A DNA stretch of 64,000 nucleotides from Duganella qianjiadongensis (GTDB lineage: Bacteria; Pseudomonadota; Gammaproteobacteria; Burkholderiales; Burkholderiaceae_D): NCBI RefSeq assembly GCF_009857915.1, contig NZ_WWCM01000018.1, positions 1 to 64,000 on the forward strand. Direction: 5' to 3'. Each line of letters opens with the position of its first letter. Position 1 is the first letter of the stretch. Both the position numbers and the translations under genes were made by a program. Shown here in pieces: positions 26,129 to 35,148 of this stretch. The notes under the pieces are model-generated. The model had not been told where the DNA came from, did not search any database, and saw only the letters and a program-made list of their open reading frames with translations.

Positions 26129-27027
26129 CGGCCACTGCCTCCGGCGGCGCGCAGCCAGCAGCGCAGTACTTCCACCACGGGCTGCTCGATGCAGGCTTCA
26201 CGCTGCACAATATCGCTCTGGCGGCAGGCCCGTACCACGCCATCGAAGTGGGCGCGGCTCTGTGCGCGATAACTGGCGCGGTCTACGCCGGTGAGCCTAT
26301 GCAGACCCGTGCTGCGTTCGGGATCACGGTAGGCGCTTCCGGTGCGGAAACTGGCATCCATCTCCGCCTGCGTGCGCAGTGTCAGCAGGCGCACATCGTG
26401 GTGCATGCGGCGCAGACGCTGCAACGCTTCACTGAGCGGCGAAGGCCAGTCGAGAAAATCGCTGGCCGCAAATATCACGCTAGGGCTGCGGGCAAAATGC
26501 AGATGGGCTTTCAGCACTTCGCTGGCAGGCAGTCCGCCCAGCGGCTGCGCCTTGTTCAGTTGCGCCAGCACCCGCTGCAGCTGGCGGGGGCCACGGGTGG
26601 CAGGGGTGAACTCTACCTTGCCGTCGCTACAGATAACCAGGCCGAAAGCATCGCCCTGCCGCTGCGCAATCGCCGCCACGCAGGCCAGCACGGTGCGCGC
26701 GAACCACAACTTATCGATGCCGTTTATGTCGCGGCTAGGCTCGGCCATCGAAGCCGTGGCATCAAGCCACAGCCAGACCGCCACGTGACTATCGCGCTCG
26801 GCCTCCCGGATAAAGTAGCGGTCGGCGCGGGCCAGCAACTTCCAGTCCACGCGGCGCCATTCATCGCCGGGTGCATAGGCACGGTACTCGGAAAACTCCA
26901 CACCGGCGCCGCGCTCGCGGCCTGCATGGATACCATGTCCGAGTCCAGCCAGCACGTGACGGATCACCAGATCCAGATCACGGGTCTGCGCCATCATGGC
27001 CGAGGTGGGCGCCATCGTCTGCATCAT
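26125..27027 (-). CDS. DUF58 domain protein (vWA-like)
   Basis: A 300-residue protein with the diagnostic DUF58 block: EFSEYRAYAPGDEWRRVDWK followed by LLARADRYFIREAERD (about 44-80), then a vWA-like core with WLWLDATASMAEP (a DxTxS MIDAS-type motif) and VIFAASDFLDW. DUF58 proteins are usual substrates or partners of MoxR AAA+ ATPases. There is no signal peptide or membrane helix. The start at 27027 has only a weak SD; in-frame ATGs a few codons downstream are alternatives. It follows moxR by 51 bp and overlaps the BatA-like start by ATGA. Confidence 0.9.
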   Translation of the reverse strand: MMQTMAPTSAMMAQTRDLDLVIRHVLAGLGHGIHAGRERGAGVEFSEYRAYAPGDEWRRVDWKLLARADRYFIREAERDSHVAVWLWLDATASMAEPSRDINGIDKLWFARTVLACVAAIAQRQGDAFGLVICSDGKVEFTPATRGPRQLQRVLAQLNKAQPLGGLPASEVLKAHLHFARSPSVIFAASDFLDWPSPLSEALQRLRRMHHDVRLLTLRTQAEMDASFRTGSAYRDPERSTGLHRLTGVDRASYRAQSRAHFDGVVRACRQSDIVQREACIEQPVVEVLRCWLRAAGGSGR

Positions 27028-27078
27028 CGCTGCTGTGCTCTTGCCATTCGCCGGTATGCCATCGCTCCGCTTACCGCC

Positions 27079-28083
<1,005 letters not shown>

Positions 28084-28097
28084 CAATGTAGACAAAA

Positions 28098-28718
28098 TCA
28101 AGCTCCCAACGCGTATTGAATGATATTGACGGCAAAGCGGGTGTTATCGACCGCCAGCCAGCGCTTGTTGCGGAAGTCGTAATCCCACTCGCAACCATAG
28201 TCCTTGTTACTGTACAAAAGCCGCACGCGGCCGCCGAATTCCACTGCCTTCAGATAATCGTGCACCAGATCGTCGCCCCAGCCGTTCAGCTCCACGCTGG
28301 TATTCGGCGGTCCGTCAAAATGGAAGAAGCTCGAATACACGGGGTGGTTATTCGGTATCTTGTGCAGCGCCCTGGGCCCGAAGATGCGGGCAATCTCGGC
28401 CTCGAACGATTTGGCGAACAGACCGTCGATATCGTGGTTGCAGTCGTCCACGAACAGGAAGCCGCCGCCGCGGATGTAGCGCTCCAGATTGCGCCGCTCG
28501 GCCGGCGTGAACTGCACCAGCTTGTGGCCGGCAAAGTAGCAGAATGGCGCTTCCAGCATCTTGGGGTCGGATAGCGCAACGATGCGTTCAACGGGATCGA
28601 CCCGCAAGGTCGTATATTCGACCAGCGAGTTGAGCACATTGCTCGGCATGCGGATATCCACATCCCAGTCGCCCGACTCGTAGGTCAGGCGGGTGAAATA
28701 GAAATCGTAACTGGCCAC
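28098..28718 (-). CDS. DUF4159 domain protein
   Basis: A 206-residue protein matching DUF4159: FYFTRLTYESGDWDVD at the N-terminus, ERYIRGGGFLFVDDCNHD in the middle and NHPVYSSFFHFDG toward the end. The fold is expected to be glutamine-amidotransferase-like but non-catalytic. Predicted soluble, no signal peptide. The start is GTG (28718) with an AAGG/AGG SD. In many bacteria DUF4159 genes sit next to MoxR, DUF58, BatA and TldD genes, as here; the biochemical role is unknown. It is 18 bp after the second TldE-like gene. Confidence 0.85.
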   Translation of the reverse strand: MASYDFYFTRLTYESGDWDVDIRMPSNVLNSLVEYTTLRVDPVERIVALSDPKMLEAPFCYFAGHKLVQFTPAERRNLERYIRGGGFLFVDDCNHDIDGLFAKSFEAEIARIFGPRALHKIPNNHPVYSSFFHFDGPPNTSVELNGWGDDLVHDYLKAVEFGGRVRLLYSNKDYGCEWDYDFRNKRWLAVDNTRFAVNIIQYALGA

Positions 28719-28736
28719 GCTGCCTACCTTGCCGCC

Positions 28737-30074
28737 TCAGACTGCGTCCGACAGCGACGTGAAGTTAAAGTCGCGCAGCTTCATCGGCGGAATCAGCATC
28801 TGGAAGCGCACTTCGTCACCGCCTATCACCACCGGTTTGCCCAGTTCGTCGATATTATTCAGCATCGATACGGGGCTTTCGTTAAAGCGGAAGTTCTTGA
28901 TCGGGTGCTTGATCTTGCCGTTCTCGATATAGAACGTGCCGTCGCGGGTCAGCCCCGTCAGCAGCAGCGACTGCGGATCGACCATGCGGATGTACCACGT
29001 GCGGGTCACCAGCACGCCTTTCTTGGTACTGGCGATCAGTTCTTCGGTGGACTTGCCGCCGCCAGCCATGATCATATTGCCATGGCGGCCAAAGGCCTGC
29101 TGGCCCTGTTTCGCAGCCCAGAAGCGCGTGTAGTCGAGCGAGGCGATCTGGCCACCCTTGATCACATCGGCGCGACGGCGCGCCAGCATGGACGCGCTGT
29201 CCCACGGCAGTACCGGCACATCCGTATTCCACGGATCGGCCCAGACATGGACCTGCTCGTCGAACAGCTTTTCACCAAGGCGGTTGCCGCCGCCCTTCTT
29301 CGACAGGAAGCTGCGGCCCTCGTCGGCCTGACGCGCATCGAAGGCGCCGAACATGCGGCCGATGATTTCCGACGTCGCCGCCGGTTCCAGTATCACCGTG
29401 TAGCGGCCCGGTTCCAGCGCCCTGGCGTCGACCGAATTGAGCGCCTTTTCGATAGCGATTTCGGAAGCCTCGCGTGCATTGAACAGACGCGCATCGCTGG
29501 CAGCACGGGTGGCCCAGCCGGAACCGCGGCCATCTTCGGTACGGGTGGTGACGGTGAAATCCAGATTGCTGAAGGCCTGATGGCCGAACACGCCGTTCGA
29601 GTTGGCGATGGTTTCGAAGCCCGTATTATCGACAAAGAAGCCCGCGGCGATCAGCCCCTTCTTGCGGCAGGCAAGAATGCTGGCAGCGGCCACTTCGGCG
29701 CGGTATTCGGGATCGATGGCAGCCGTCGCTGCGCTGAAGGTGGGCGTAGGCTGGTAGTCCTGCGCTTTAATGGCGGGCATGAACTCGGGATTTTCCGGTG
29801 CCAGCCGCGCCACATCTTCGGCACGGCGCACAGCTTTTTCCAGCGACTGGTCATCGAATTCGTTAATCGACGCCGTGCCCTGACGCTTGCCGAATGCCAC
29901 GCTGACGCTCAGCTGGGCATTCTCCACCAGCCCCGCCGTCGAAACGCTGTTACGGGCATAACGGATGTTGCCCTGACGGTTGCCGCTGATCTGCACGCGG
30001 CATTCGTCAGCGTGCGAATAGCCTATCACCTTGTCGCATATCCGTTTGGCTTCTTCCTGACTGAGCATCTTCAT
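28737..30074 (-). CDS. TldE/PmbA-like protein, copy 2
   Basis: A 445-residue protein of the TldD/PmbA family, non-catalytic TldE type: there is no HExxxH. Conserved elements are VSTAGLVENAQLSVSVAFGKRQG near the N-terminus, EPGRYTVILEPAATSE, and GVLVTRTWYIRMVDPQSLLLTGLTRDGTFYIENGKIKHP near the C-terminus. In the E. coli pair, TldE forms a heterodimer with the TldD metalloprotease. No signal peptide is visible, although its partner carries one. It begins three bases after the partner stop, so co-translation is expected. It is clearly paralogous to the TldE-like gene at 31777-33114 (same length, most motifs identical). Confidence 0.9.
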   Translation of the reverse strand: MKMLSQEEAKRICDKVIGYSHADECRVQISGNRQGNIRYARNSVSTAGLVENAQLSVSVAFGKRQGTASINEFDDQSLEKAVRRAEDVARLAPENPEFMPAIKAQDYQPTPTFSAATAAIDPEYRAEVAAASILACRKKGLIAAGFFVDNTGFETIANSNGVFGHQAFSNLDFTVTTRTEDGRGSGWATRAASDARLFNAREASEIAIEKALNSVDARALEPGRYTVILEPAATSEIIGRMFGAFDARQADEGRSFLSKKGGGNRLGEKLFDEQVHVWADPWNTDVPVLPWDSASMLARRRADVIKGGQIASLDYTRFWAAKQGQQAFGRHGNMIMAGGGKSTEELIASTKKGVLVTRTWYIRMVDPQSLLLTGLTRDGTFYIENGKIKHPIKNFRFNESPVSMLNNIDELGKPVVIGGDEVRFQMLIPPMKLRDFNFTSLSDAV

Positions 30075-30077
30075 GGT

Positions 30078-31715
30078 TTATCCGATCTTGCGGGCAGTGT
30101 TGATCACATTGATACCGTTGAAGCGGGTGGTGGACGAGCCGTGCGAAACGGCGCTCACCTGACTAGGCTGGCCTTTGCCATCGAAGAAAGAGCCGCCCAT
30201 GCGCCAGTCGCGTTCGTCGCACAGGGCCGAGCAGGCATTCCAGAATTCCTGCGTATTCGACTGGTAGGCCACATCCTCGATAGGATTGGTGATCTTGCCA
30301 TTCCTGATTTCGTAATACAGCTGGCCGCCGAACTGGAAGTTGTAGCGCTGCTGATCGATCGAGTACGAACCGCGGCCGAGAATGTAGATGCCCTTTTTGA
30401 CATCCTTGACCATCTCGTCCGGCGTGAGTTTTTTCTTGCCCGCTTCCAGCGACACATTGGGCATGCGCTGGAACTGCACGCTGCTCCAGCTGTCGGCATA
30501 CGAGCAGCCGTGCGACTCCTTCTCGCCGATGATGTGGGCCTGATCGCGTGTGGCCTGATAGTTGACGAGGATGCCGTTGCGGATCAGATCCCAGCGCTTG
30601 GATGCCACGCCTTCATCGTCATAGCCTACGCAACCGAGCGAACCCGGGGTGGTTTTATCGGCCACGAAGTTGACGATATCGGAGCCGTACTTGAAGTTTT
30701 TAGTCCGCCATTTATCCAGCGTGGCGAAGCTGGTGCCGGCATAATTGGCTTCGTAGCCCAGCACGCGATCCAGCTCGGTGGCGTGGCCGACCGATTCGTG
30801 GATAGTCAGGAACAGGTGTTCCGGCGACAGCACCAGATCGTACTTGCCCGGCTCCACCGACTTGGCCGTCAGCTTTTCGCGTGCCTGACGCCCGGCGGCG
30901 CGGGCATCCTCGATCAGATCATAGGCGCCGTTGTACAGCGTGGTGACGCCGCCAGCCGCCGCGATCTTGTTGGCCGCTTTGACGTCGAAGAATTCATAGC
31001 CCATGCTGGCCGGCGAGGACAGGCCGGCGCGGGTGCGGAAGCGGTTGGTGGCTTGGTCGACCGCCGTTGCCGTCAGTGGCGACCACAGACGGTGGATATC
31101 CTGATCGATGTAGGAGCCGTCCGTCGAAGCGAAATACTTCTGCTGGTTGACCTGGAAAAGATTCGAGGCCATGAAGCTGGCGCCGGCCTCCAGACCGGCC
31201 TTGTTGGCGGCAATCAGCAGCTCGGCTTTTTCCTTGATGGGCACCAGCCGCCAGTCTTTCTTGCATGGCGTGGCCCATGCCACTTCGCCCACGCCTTTGA
31301 CCGGCGCCAGTTGTACCGGCTCGGTCTGCAGCTTGGCATTGGCACGGGCTATCGCTACCGCCTGCCGTGCTGCAGCGACCACCGAATCGGCCGTCATCAC
31401 ATTGGTGGCGCAAAAGCCGTAAGCGCCGTCGGCGATCACGCGCACGCCCACGCCGGAAGACTCGGTGTTAACGATGTTTTCCACGTTCAGATCGCGCGTG
31501 GTCAGAAACTGGTTCAGGTAGCGGCCTATGCGCACATCGCAATAACTGGCACCGGCCTGGGTGGCCGCGTTCATGGCCGCATCGGCCAGCGCTTTCTTGA
31601 ATGAGCGTGCCATCGGGTTGAGCAGCTCATCGGCGGCGATGGCATGGCCGAACACCGGAATCAGCAGGCTGCCGCCAGCGGCTGCGCTTATCTTGAGAAA
31701 TGAACGTCGTTCCAC
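30078..31715 (-). CDS. TldD-like metalloprotease with twin-arginine signal, copy 2
   Basis: A 545-residue predicted zinc peptidase. The N-terminus MERRSFLKISAAAGGSLLIPVFGHAIA is a twin-arginine (RRSFLK) export signal, unlike cytosolic E. coli TldD. The zinc motif HESVGH (about 304-309) is intact and followed by the YEANYAGTSFAT block. Family knowledge: TldD/TldE trims unfolded peptides, including microcin B17 precursor and CcdA. Near the C-terminus are NACSALCDERDW (around 490) and FFDGKGQPSQ, where E. coli TldD has the zinc-binding Cys motif; the usual C-terminal Cys is not obvious here. The start codon is GTG with SD AGGGAG. Confidence 0.9.
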   Translation of the reverse strand: MERRSFLKISAAAGGSLLIPVFGHAIAADELLNPMARSFKKALADAAMNAATQAGASYCDVRIGRYLNQFLTTRDLNVENIVNTESSGVGVRVIADGAYGFCATNVMTADSVVAAARQAVAIARANAKLQTEPVQLAPVKGVGEVAWATPCKKDWRLVPIKEKAELLIAANKAGLEAGASFMASNLFQVNQQKYFASTDGSYIDQDIHRLWSPLTATAVDQATNRFRTRAGLSSPASMGYEFFDVKAANKIAAAGGVTTLYNGAYDLIEDARAAGRQAREKLTAKSVEPGKYDLVLSPEHLFLTIHESVGHATELDRVLGYEANYAGTSFATLDKWRTKNFKYGSDIVNFVADKTTPGSLGCVGYDDEGVASKRWDLIRNGILVNYQATRDQAHIIGEKESHGCSYADSWSSVQFQRMPNVSLEAGKKKLTPDEMVKDVKKGIYILGRGSYSIDQQRYNFQFGGQLYYEIRNGKITNPIEDVAYQSNTQEFWNACSALCDERDWRMGGSFFDGKGQPSQVSAVSHGSSTTRFNGINVINTARKIG

Positions 31716-31738
31716 AATAACTCCCTGAAATGAAAACA

Positions 31739-31760
31739 GGGCCGGAATGGCTTCCGGCCC
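31739..31760 (-). terminator. Hairpin plus short U-run between the two Tld pairs (attenuator)
   Basis: Perfect nine-base-pair stem (GGGCCGGAA / TTCCGGCCC) with a four-base loop in the 61-bp gap between the first TldE-like and second TldD-like genes. On the minus strand it is followed by CTGTTTTC, a weak U-run. It probably lowers, rather than stops, transcription into the downstream genes. Confidence 0.55.
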
Positions 31761-31776
31761 CGGAGACTACACTAGC

Positions 31777-33114
31777 TTAGACCGCATCCGACAGCGAGGT
31801 GAAGTTGAAGTCGCGTACCTTCATGGCCGGAATCAGCAGCTGGAACTGCGATTCGTCGCCCGACAGGATTTCCGGCCGGCCCAGCTCCTCGATGTTGTTG
31901 AGCATCGTGACGGGGCTTTCGTTGAAGCGGAAGTTCTTGATCGGGTGCTTGATCTTGCCGTTCTCGATGTAGAACGTACCGTCGCGGGTCAGGCCCGTCA
32001 GCAGCACCGACTGCGGATCGACCATGCGGATGTACCAGGTACGGGTGACCAGCACGCCCTTCTTGGTATTGGCGATCAGCTCTTCGGTCGACTTGCTGGT
32101 GCCGGCCATGATGATGTTGCCGGGCGAGCCTACGGCGCGCTTGCCCTGTTTCTTAGCCCAGTAGGTCGAGTAGTCGAGGTTCGCCACTTTGCCGCCCTTG
32201 ATGATGTCCTGACGTTCGCGCGCCAGCAGGCTGCGGCCATCCCACGGCAGAACGGCCACGTCCTTATCCCATGGATCGGTCCAGACGTTGACCTGCTCGT
32301 CGAACAGCTTCTCGCCCAGACGGTTGCCGCCGCCTTTTTTGGACAGGAAGCTGCGCCCTTCATCGGCCTGCCGCGCATCGAAGCCGGAGAACATAAAGCC
32401 CAGCAGGTCCGAGGTAGCCGCCGGTTCCAGAATTACCGTATAGCGGCCCGGTTCCAGTGCCTTGGCATCGACCGAACGCAGCGCTTTTTCGATCGCCACA
32501 TTGGAGGCTTCGCGCGCATCGAACTTGTTGACGTCACCCACGCTGCGCTTGGCCCAGCCGGAACCGCGGCCGTCCTCCGTGCGCACGGTGACGGTGAAAT
32601 CGAGCCCGGTATCGCGCTGGAAGCCGAACACGCCTTTCGAATTGGCTACCGCATTGAAGGTGGCGTTATCGCTGAAGAAACCGGCTGCAACCAGCTTGTT
32701 CTTCTTGCTGTTCTCGATGCTGTAGGCCGCTACCTGCGCGCGGAACTCGGGATCGATATCGGCCGTCTTCTGGAAGTAGGTATCGCTGGCGGTAAATACC
32801 TGCTTGTCCGGGGTCGGCATGAACTCCGGATTTTCCGGTGCCAGCTTGGCCAGATCTTCGGCGCGGCGCACGGCTTTTTCCAGCGACTTGTCGTCGAATT
32901 CGTTGATGGTGGCCGTGCCCTGCTTCTTGCCGAAAGCAACCGACACCACTAGCTGGGTGTCCTCGATCAGGCCAGCGGTGGAAACGGCGTTGCGCGCATA
33001 ACGGATATTGCCCTTGCGGCTACCAGCGATATTCACTTCGCACTGGTCAGCGGTGGAATAGGACAGCACTTTGTCGCAAATCTGTTTTGCTTCTTCTTGA
33101 CTCAAATTCTTCAT
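31777..33114 (-). CDS. TldE/PmbA-like protein, copy 1
   Basis: A 445-residue TldE-type partner protein with the same length and motifs as copy 2 (GKIKHPIKNFRFNESP, VSTAGLIEDTQLVVSVAFGKKQG, DARQADEGRSFLSKKGGGN). It lacks HExxxH and any signal peptide. SD GGAG is eight bases before the ATG. It starts 17 bp after the copy 1 TldD-like gene. The two copies differ mainly in surface-type segments such as the region after PENPEFMP, suggesting divergence in partner or substrate after duplication. Confidence 0.9.
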   Translation of the reverse strand: MKNLSQEEAKQICDKVLSYSTADQCEVNIAGSRKGNIRYARNAVSTAGLIEDTQLVVSVAFGKKQGTATINEFDDKSLEKAVRRAEDLAKLAPENPEFMPTPDKQVFTASDTYFQKTADIDPEFRAQVAAYSIENSKKNKLVAAGFFSDNATFNAVANSKGVFGFQRDTGLDFTVTVRTEDGRGSGWAKRSVGDVNKFDAREASNVAIEKALRSVDAKALEPGRYTVILEPAATSDLLGFMFSGFDARQADEGRSFLSKKGGGNRLGEKLFDEQVNVWTDPWDKDVAVLPWDGRSLLARERQDIIKGGKVANLDYSTYWAKKQGKRAVGSPGNIIMAGTSKSTEELIANTKKGVLVTRTWYIRMVDPQSVLLTGLTRDGTFYIENGKIKHPIKNFRFNESPVTMLNNIEELGRPEILSGDESQFQLLIPAMKVRDFNFTSLSDAV

Positions 33115-33131
33115 CTCGTGATCTCCGGGGC

Positions 33132-34769
33132 TTAGCCGATTTTGCGGGCGGTGTTAATGACGTTGATGCCGTTGAAGCGCGTCGTACTTGCGCCATGCGA
33201 CACCACCGAAACCTGCGATGGCTGCCCCTTGCCGTCAAAGAAGGAGCCGCCCATGCGCCAGTCGCGCTCGTCGCAGATGCCCACACAGGCATTCCAGAAC
33301 TCCTGGGTATTCGACTGGTAGGCCACGTCTTCCAGCATCTGGCCGATCTTGCCGTCCTTGATTTCGTAGAACAGTTGGCCGCCGAACTGGAAGTTGTAGC
33401 GCTGCTGGTCGATCGAGAAGGAACCGTCGCCAACAATGTAGATACCCTTCTTGACGTCTTTGACCATCTCGTCCGGAGTCAGTTTCTTCTTGCCGGCGGA
33501 CAGGGAGACGTTAGGCATGCGCTGGAACTGCACACTGCTCCAGTTATCGGCATACGAGCAGCCATGCGATTCTTTTTCGCCGATGATGTGGGCCTGATCG
33601 CGCGTGGCCTGATAGTTGACCAGAATGCCGTCCTTGATGATGTCCCAGCGCTTGCACTTGACGCCTTCGTCGTCGTAGCCGACCATGCCGAGCGAACCCG
33701 GGGTGGTCTTGTCGGCCACGATGTTGACGTGCTCCGAACCGTATTTGAACTTCTTGCTCTGCCATTTATCCAGCGTGGCAAAGCTGGTACCGGCATAATT
33801 GGCTTCGTAGCCCAGCACGCGATCGAGCTCGGTGGGGTGGCCGACCGACTCGTGGATGGTCAGCCACAGATGTTCCGGCGACAGCACCAGATCGTATTTG
33901 CCCGGTTCGACCGATTTGGCGGTCAGCTTGGCCTTGGCCTGCTTGCCGGCGGCGCGCGCATCCTCGATCAGATCGTAGGACTTGGTGTATAGCGTAGTGA
34001 CACCACCTGCAGCCTTGATCTTGTGCTCGGGACGGGCGTCGAGGTATTCGTAGCCCATGCCCACCGGCGCCGACAGACCCTGACGGGAGCGGAATTTATT
34101 GGTCTTCTGGTCGACAGCGGTGGCGAATACGGGCATCCACAGACGGTGCATATCCTGATCGATGTAGGAGCCGTCGGTCGATGCGAAGTACTTCTGCTGG
34201 TTCACCTGGAACAGCAAGGACTGCATGAAGTTGGCGCCGCCTTCCATGCCGGCCTTGTTGGCGGCGATCAGCAGTTCAGCCTTCTCCTTGATAGGCACCG
34301 TGCGCCAGTCCTTGACGATAGGCGTGGCCCATGCCACTTCGCCCACGCCTTTGACGGGCGCCAGTATCAGCGGCTCGGTCTGCAGTTTGGCATTAGCCTT
34401 GGCGATGGCGACAGCCTGGCGGGCCGCAGCGGCTACGCCGTCCGCCGTCATGTCGTTGGTCGCCGCAAAGCCGTAAGCACCACCGGCAATCACGCGGATA
34501 CCGACACCGGCCGATTCCGTGTTGACCACGTTTTCCACGTTCAGGTCGCGGGTAGTGATGAACTGGTTCAGATAGCGCCCTACCCGCACATCGCAGTAGG
34601 AAGCACCGGCCTGGGTGGCCGCCGTCATGGCGGTATCGGCCAGCATCTTCTTGAATTGCAGGGCGACTGGCTTGAGCAGATCTTCTGCCGCGATCGCGCG
34701 GCCGAAGGCGGGCAACAGCATGGTGCCCAGCGCCAGACTACTTAAATTGAGGAATGCACGTCGTTCCAT
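33132..34769 (-). CDS. TldD-like metalloprotease with twin-arginine signal, copy 1
   Basis: First gene of the ten-gene operon, 545 residues. N-terminus MERRAFLNLSSLALGTMLLPAF has the paired Arg and hydrophobic stretch of a Tat signal. The zinc motif HESVGHPTELDR lies near residues 304-315. The C-terminal block NACVGICDERDWRMGGSFFDG matches copy 2, again with VSHGAS in place of a Cys-containing tail. The ATG at 34769 has SD GGAGATACG. The predicted sigma-54 transcript begins about 113 nt upstream. Copies 1 and 2 are the same length and collinear throughout, so they arose by duplication of a TldD-TldE pair. Confidence 0.9.
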   Translation of the reverse strand: MERRAFLNLSSLALGTMLLPAFGRAIAAEDLLKPVALQFKKMLADTAMTAATQAGASYCDVRVGRYLNQFITTRDLNVENVVNTESAGVGIRVIAGGAYGFAATNDMTADGVAAAARQAVAIAKANAKLQTEPLILAPVKGVGEVAWATPIVKDWRTVPIKEKAELLIAANKAGMEGGANFMQSLLFQVNQQKYFASTDGSYIDQDMHRLWMPVFATAVDQKTNKFRSRQGLSAPVGMGYEYLDARPEHKIKAAGGVTTLYTKSYDLIEDARAAGKQAKAKLTAKSVEPGKYDLVLSPEHLWLTIHESVGHPTELDRVLGYEANYAGTSFATLDKWQSKKFKYGSEHVNIVADKTTPGSLGMVGYDDEGVKCKRWDIIKDGILVNYQATRDQAHIIGEKESHGCSYADNWSSVQFQRMPNVSLSAGKKKLTPDEMVKDVKKGIYIVGDGSFSIDQQRYNFQFGGQLFYEIKDGKIGQMLEDVAYQSNTQEFWNACVGICDERDWRMGGSFFDGKGQPSQVSVVSHGASTTRFNGINVINTARKIG

Positions 34770-34892
34770 CGTATCTCCAGAGTGTCACAACTAGGTTGGG
34801 AAGACTGGCCTGCTGGCCGCGGCTGGAGTTTTGCTCCGCCGTTTTCTACGTTCTACTGCACCTGACCTATCCGCCGCTGTAATGGCCGGTAA

Positions 34893-34908
34893 TGCAATCT
34901 TAGCGCCA
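34893..34908 (-). promoter_or_regulatory. Sigma-54 (-24/-12) promoter of the Tld/MoxR operon
   Basis: Read on the minus strand, TGGCGCTAAGATTGCA matches TGGCACG-N4-TTGCW with intact GG and TTGCA and the exact doublet spacing; only two less critical positions differ. Transcription should start near 34882. Candidate enhancer sites lie about 85-125 bp upstream, the correct range and side for an NtrC-family activator. Confidence 0.75.
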
Positions 34909-34992
34909 GATTAAGCTACGGTACAGGCAAAATATGTGCCATCGATTGCAGGACGCAATCCGCCCGCGCCAGCGTGATTTCCGCCTTGCCGG

Positions 34993-35032
34993 TGTCCGCA
35001 AACTGTCCGCTCAGTGTCCGCACGGTGTCCGC
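34993..35032 (-). promoter_or_regulatory. Four 11-bp-phased GCGGACA repeats, candidate enhancer-binding site
   Basis: On the plus strand TGTCCGC begins at 34993, 35004, 35015 and 35026, exactly 11 bp apart, with unconserved four-base spacers. This places every site on nearly the same face of the helix, as for cooperative binding of a hexameric activator. On the minus strand, which carries the Tld promoter, each reads GCGGACA, the same heptamer and orientation as upstream of the ABC/NtrC operon. Confidence 0.75.
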
Positions 35033-35064
35033 CCGCATACCCGTTACGCCCACGTGGAGAATGC

Positions 35065-35093
35065 TTGACCTTACGACAAGCTTGGCCGATCAT
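35065..35093 (+). promoter_or_regulatory. Possible sigma-70 promoter of the methyltransferase gene
   Basis: TTGACC (35065-35070), 17-bp spacer, GATCAT (35088-35093). The -35 match is good and the -10 match moderate. A GCTTG/CAAGC inverted repeat overlaps it. Confidence 0.4.
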
Positions 35094-35099
35094 CGCGCA

Positions 35100-35117
35100 G
35101 ATGCGCAACGGCGCATC
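35100..35117 (+). promoter_or_regulatory. Leader hairpin before the methyltransferase gene
   Basis: Perfect stem GATGCGC / GCGCATC with loop AACG, followed after a few bases by five T residues and then the SD CGAGGAG. It may attenuate transcription or protect the mRNA 5' end. Confidence 0.35.
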
Positions 35118-35148
35118 CCCCTATTTTTGCAACCCGAGGAGATTTCGC

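Larger units (their letters stand above)
34770..35148. other. Divergent control region between the Tld operon and the methyltransferase gene
   Basis: A 379-bp gene-free stretch. From left to right it holds the Tld leader, a minus-strand sigma-54 promoter (34893-34908), four phased TGTCCGC repeats (34993-35032), a plus-strand sigma-70-like promoter (35065-35093) and a leader hairpin (35100-35117). No convincing small gene lies within it. Confidence 0.7.

Noticed and set aside
28905..31604. Plus-strand open frame of about 900 codons opposite the Tld genes
   Set aside because: No recognisable domain and composition typical of the reverse complement of a GC-rich gene. The minus-strand genes have clear motifs.
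35033..35100. Sigma-54 promoter for the exported methyltransferase gene
   Set aside because: TGGC at 35083 lacks a GC doublet at the required distance; spacing is one base off. The phased heptamers point to the Tld side.
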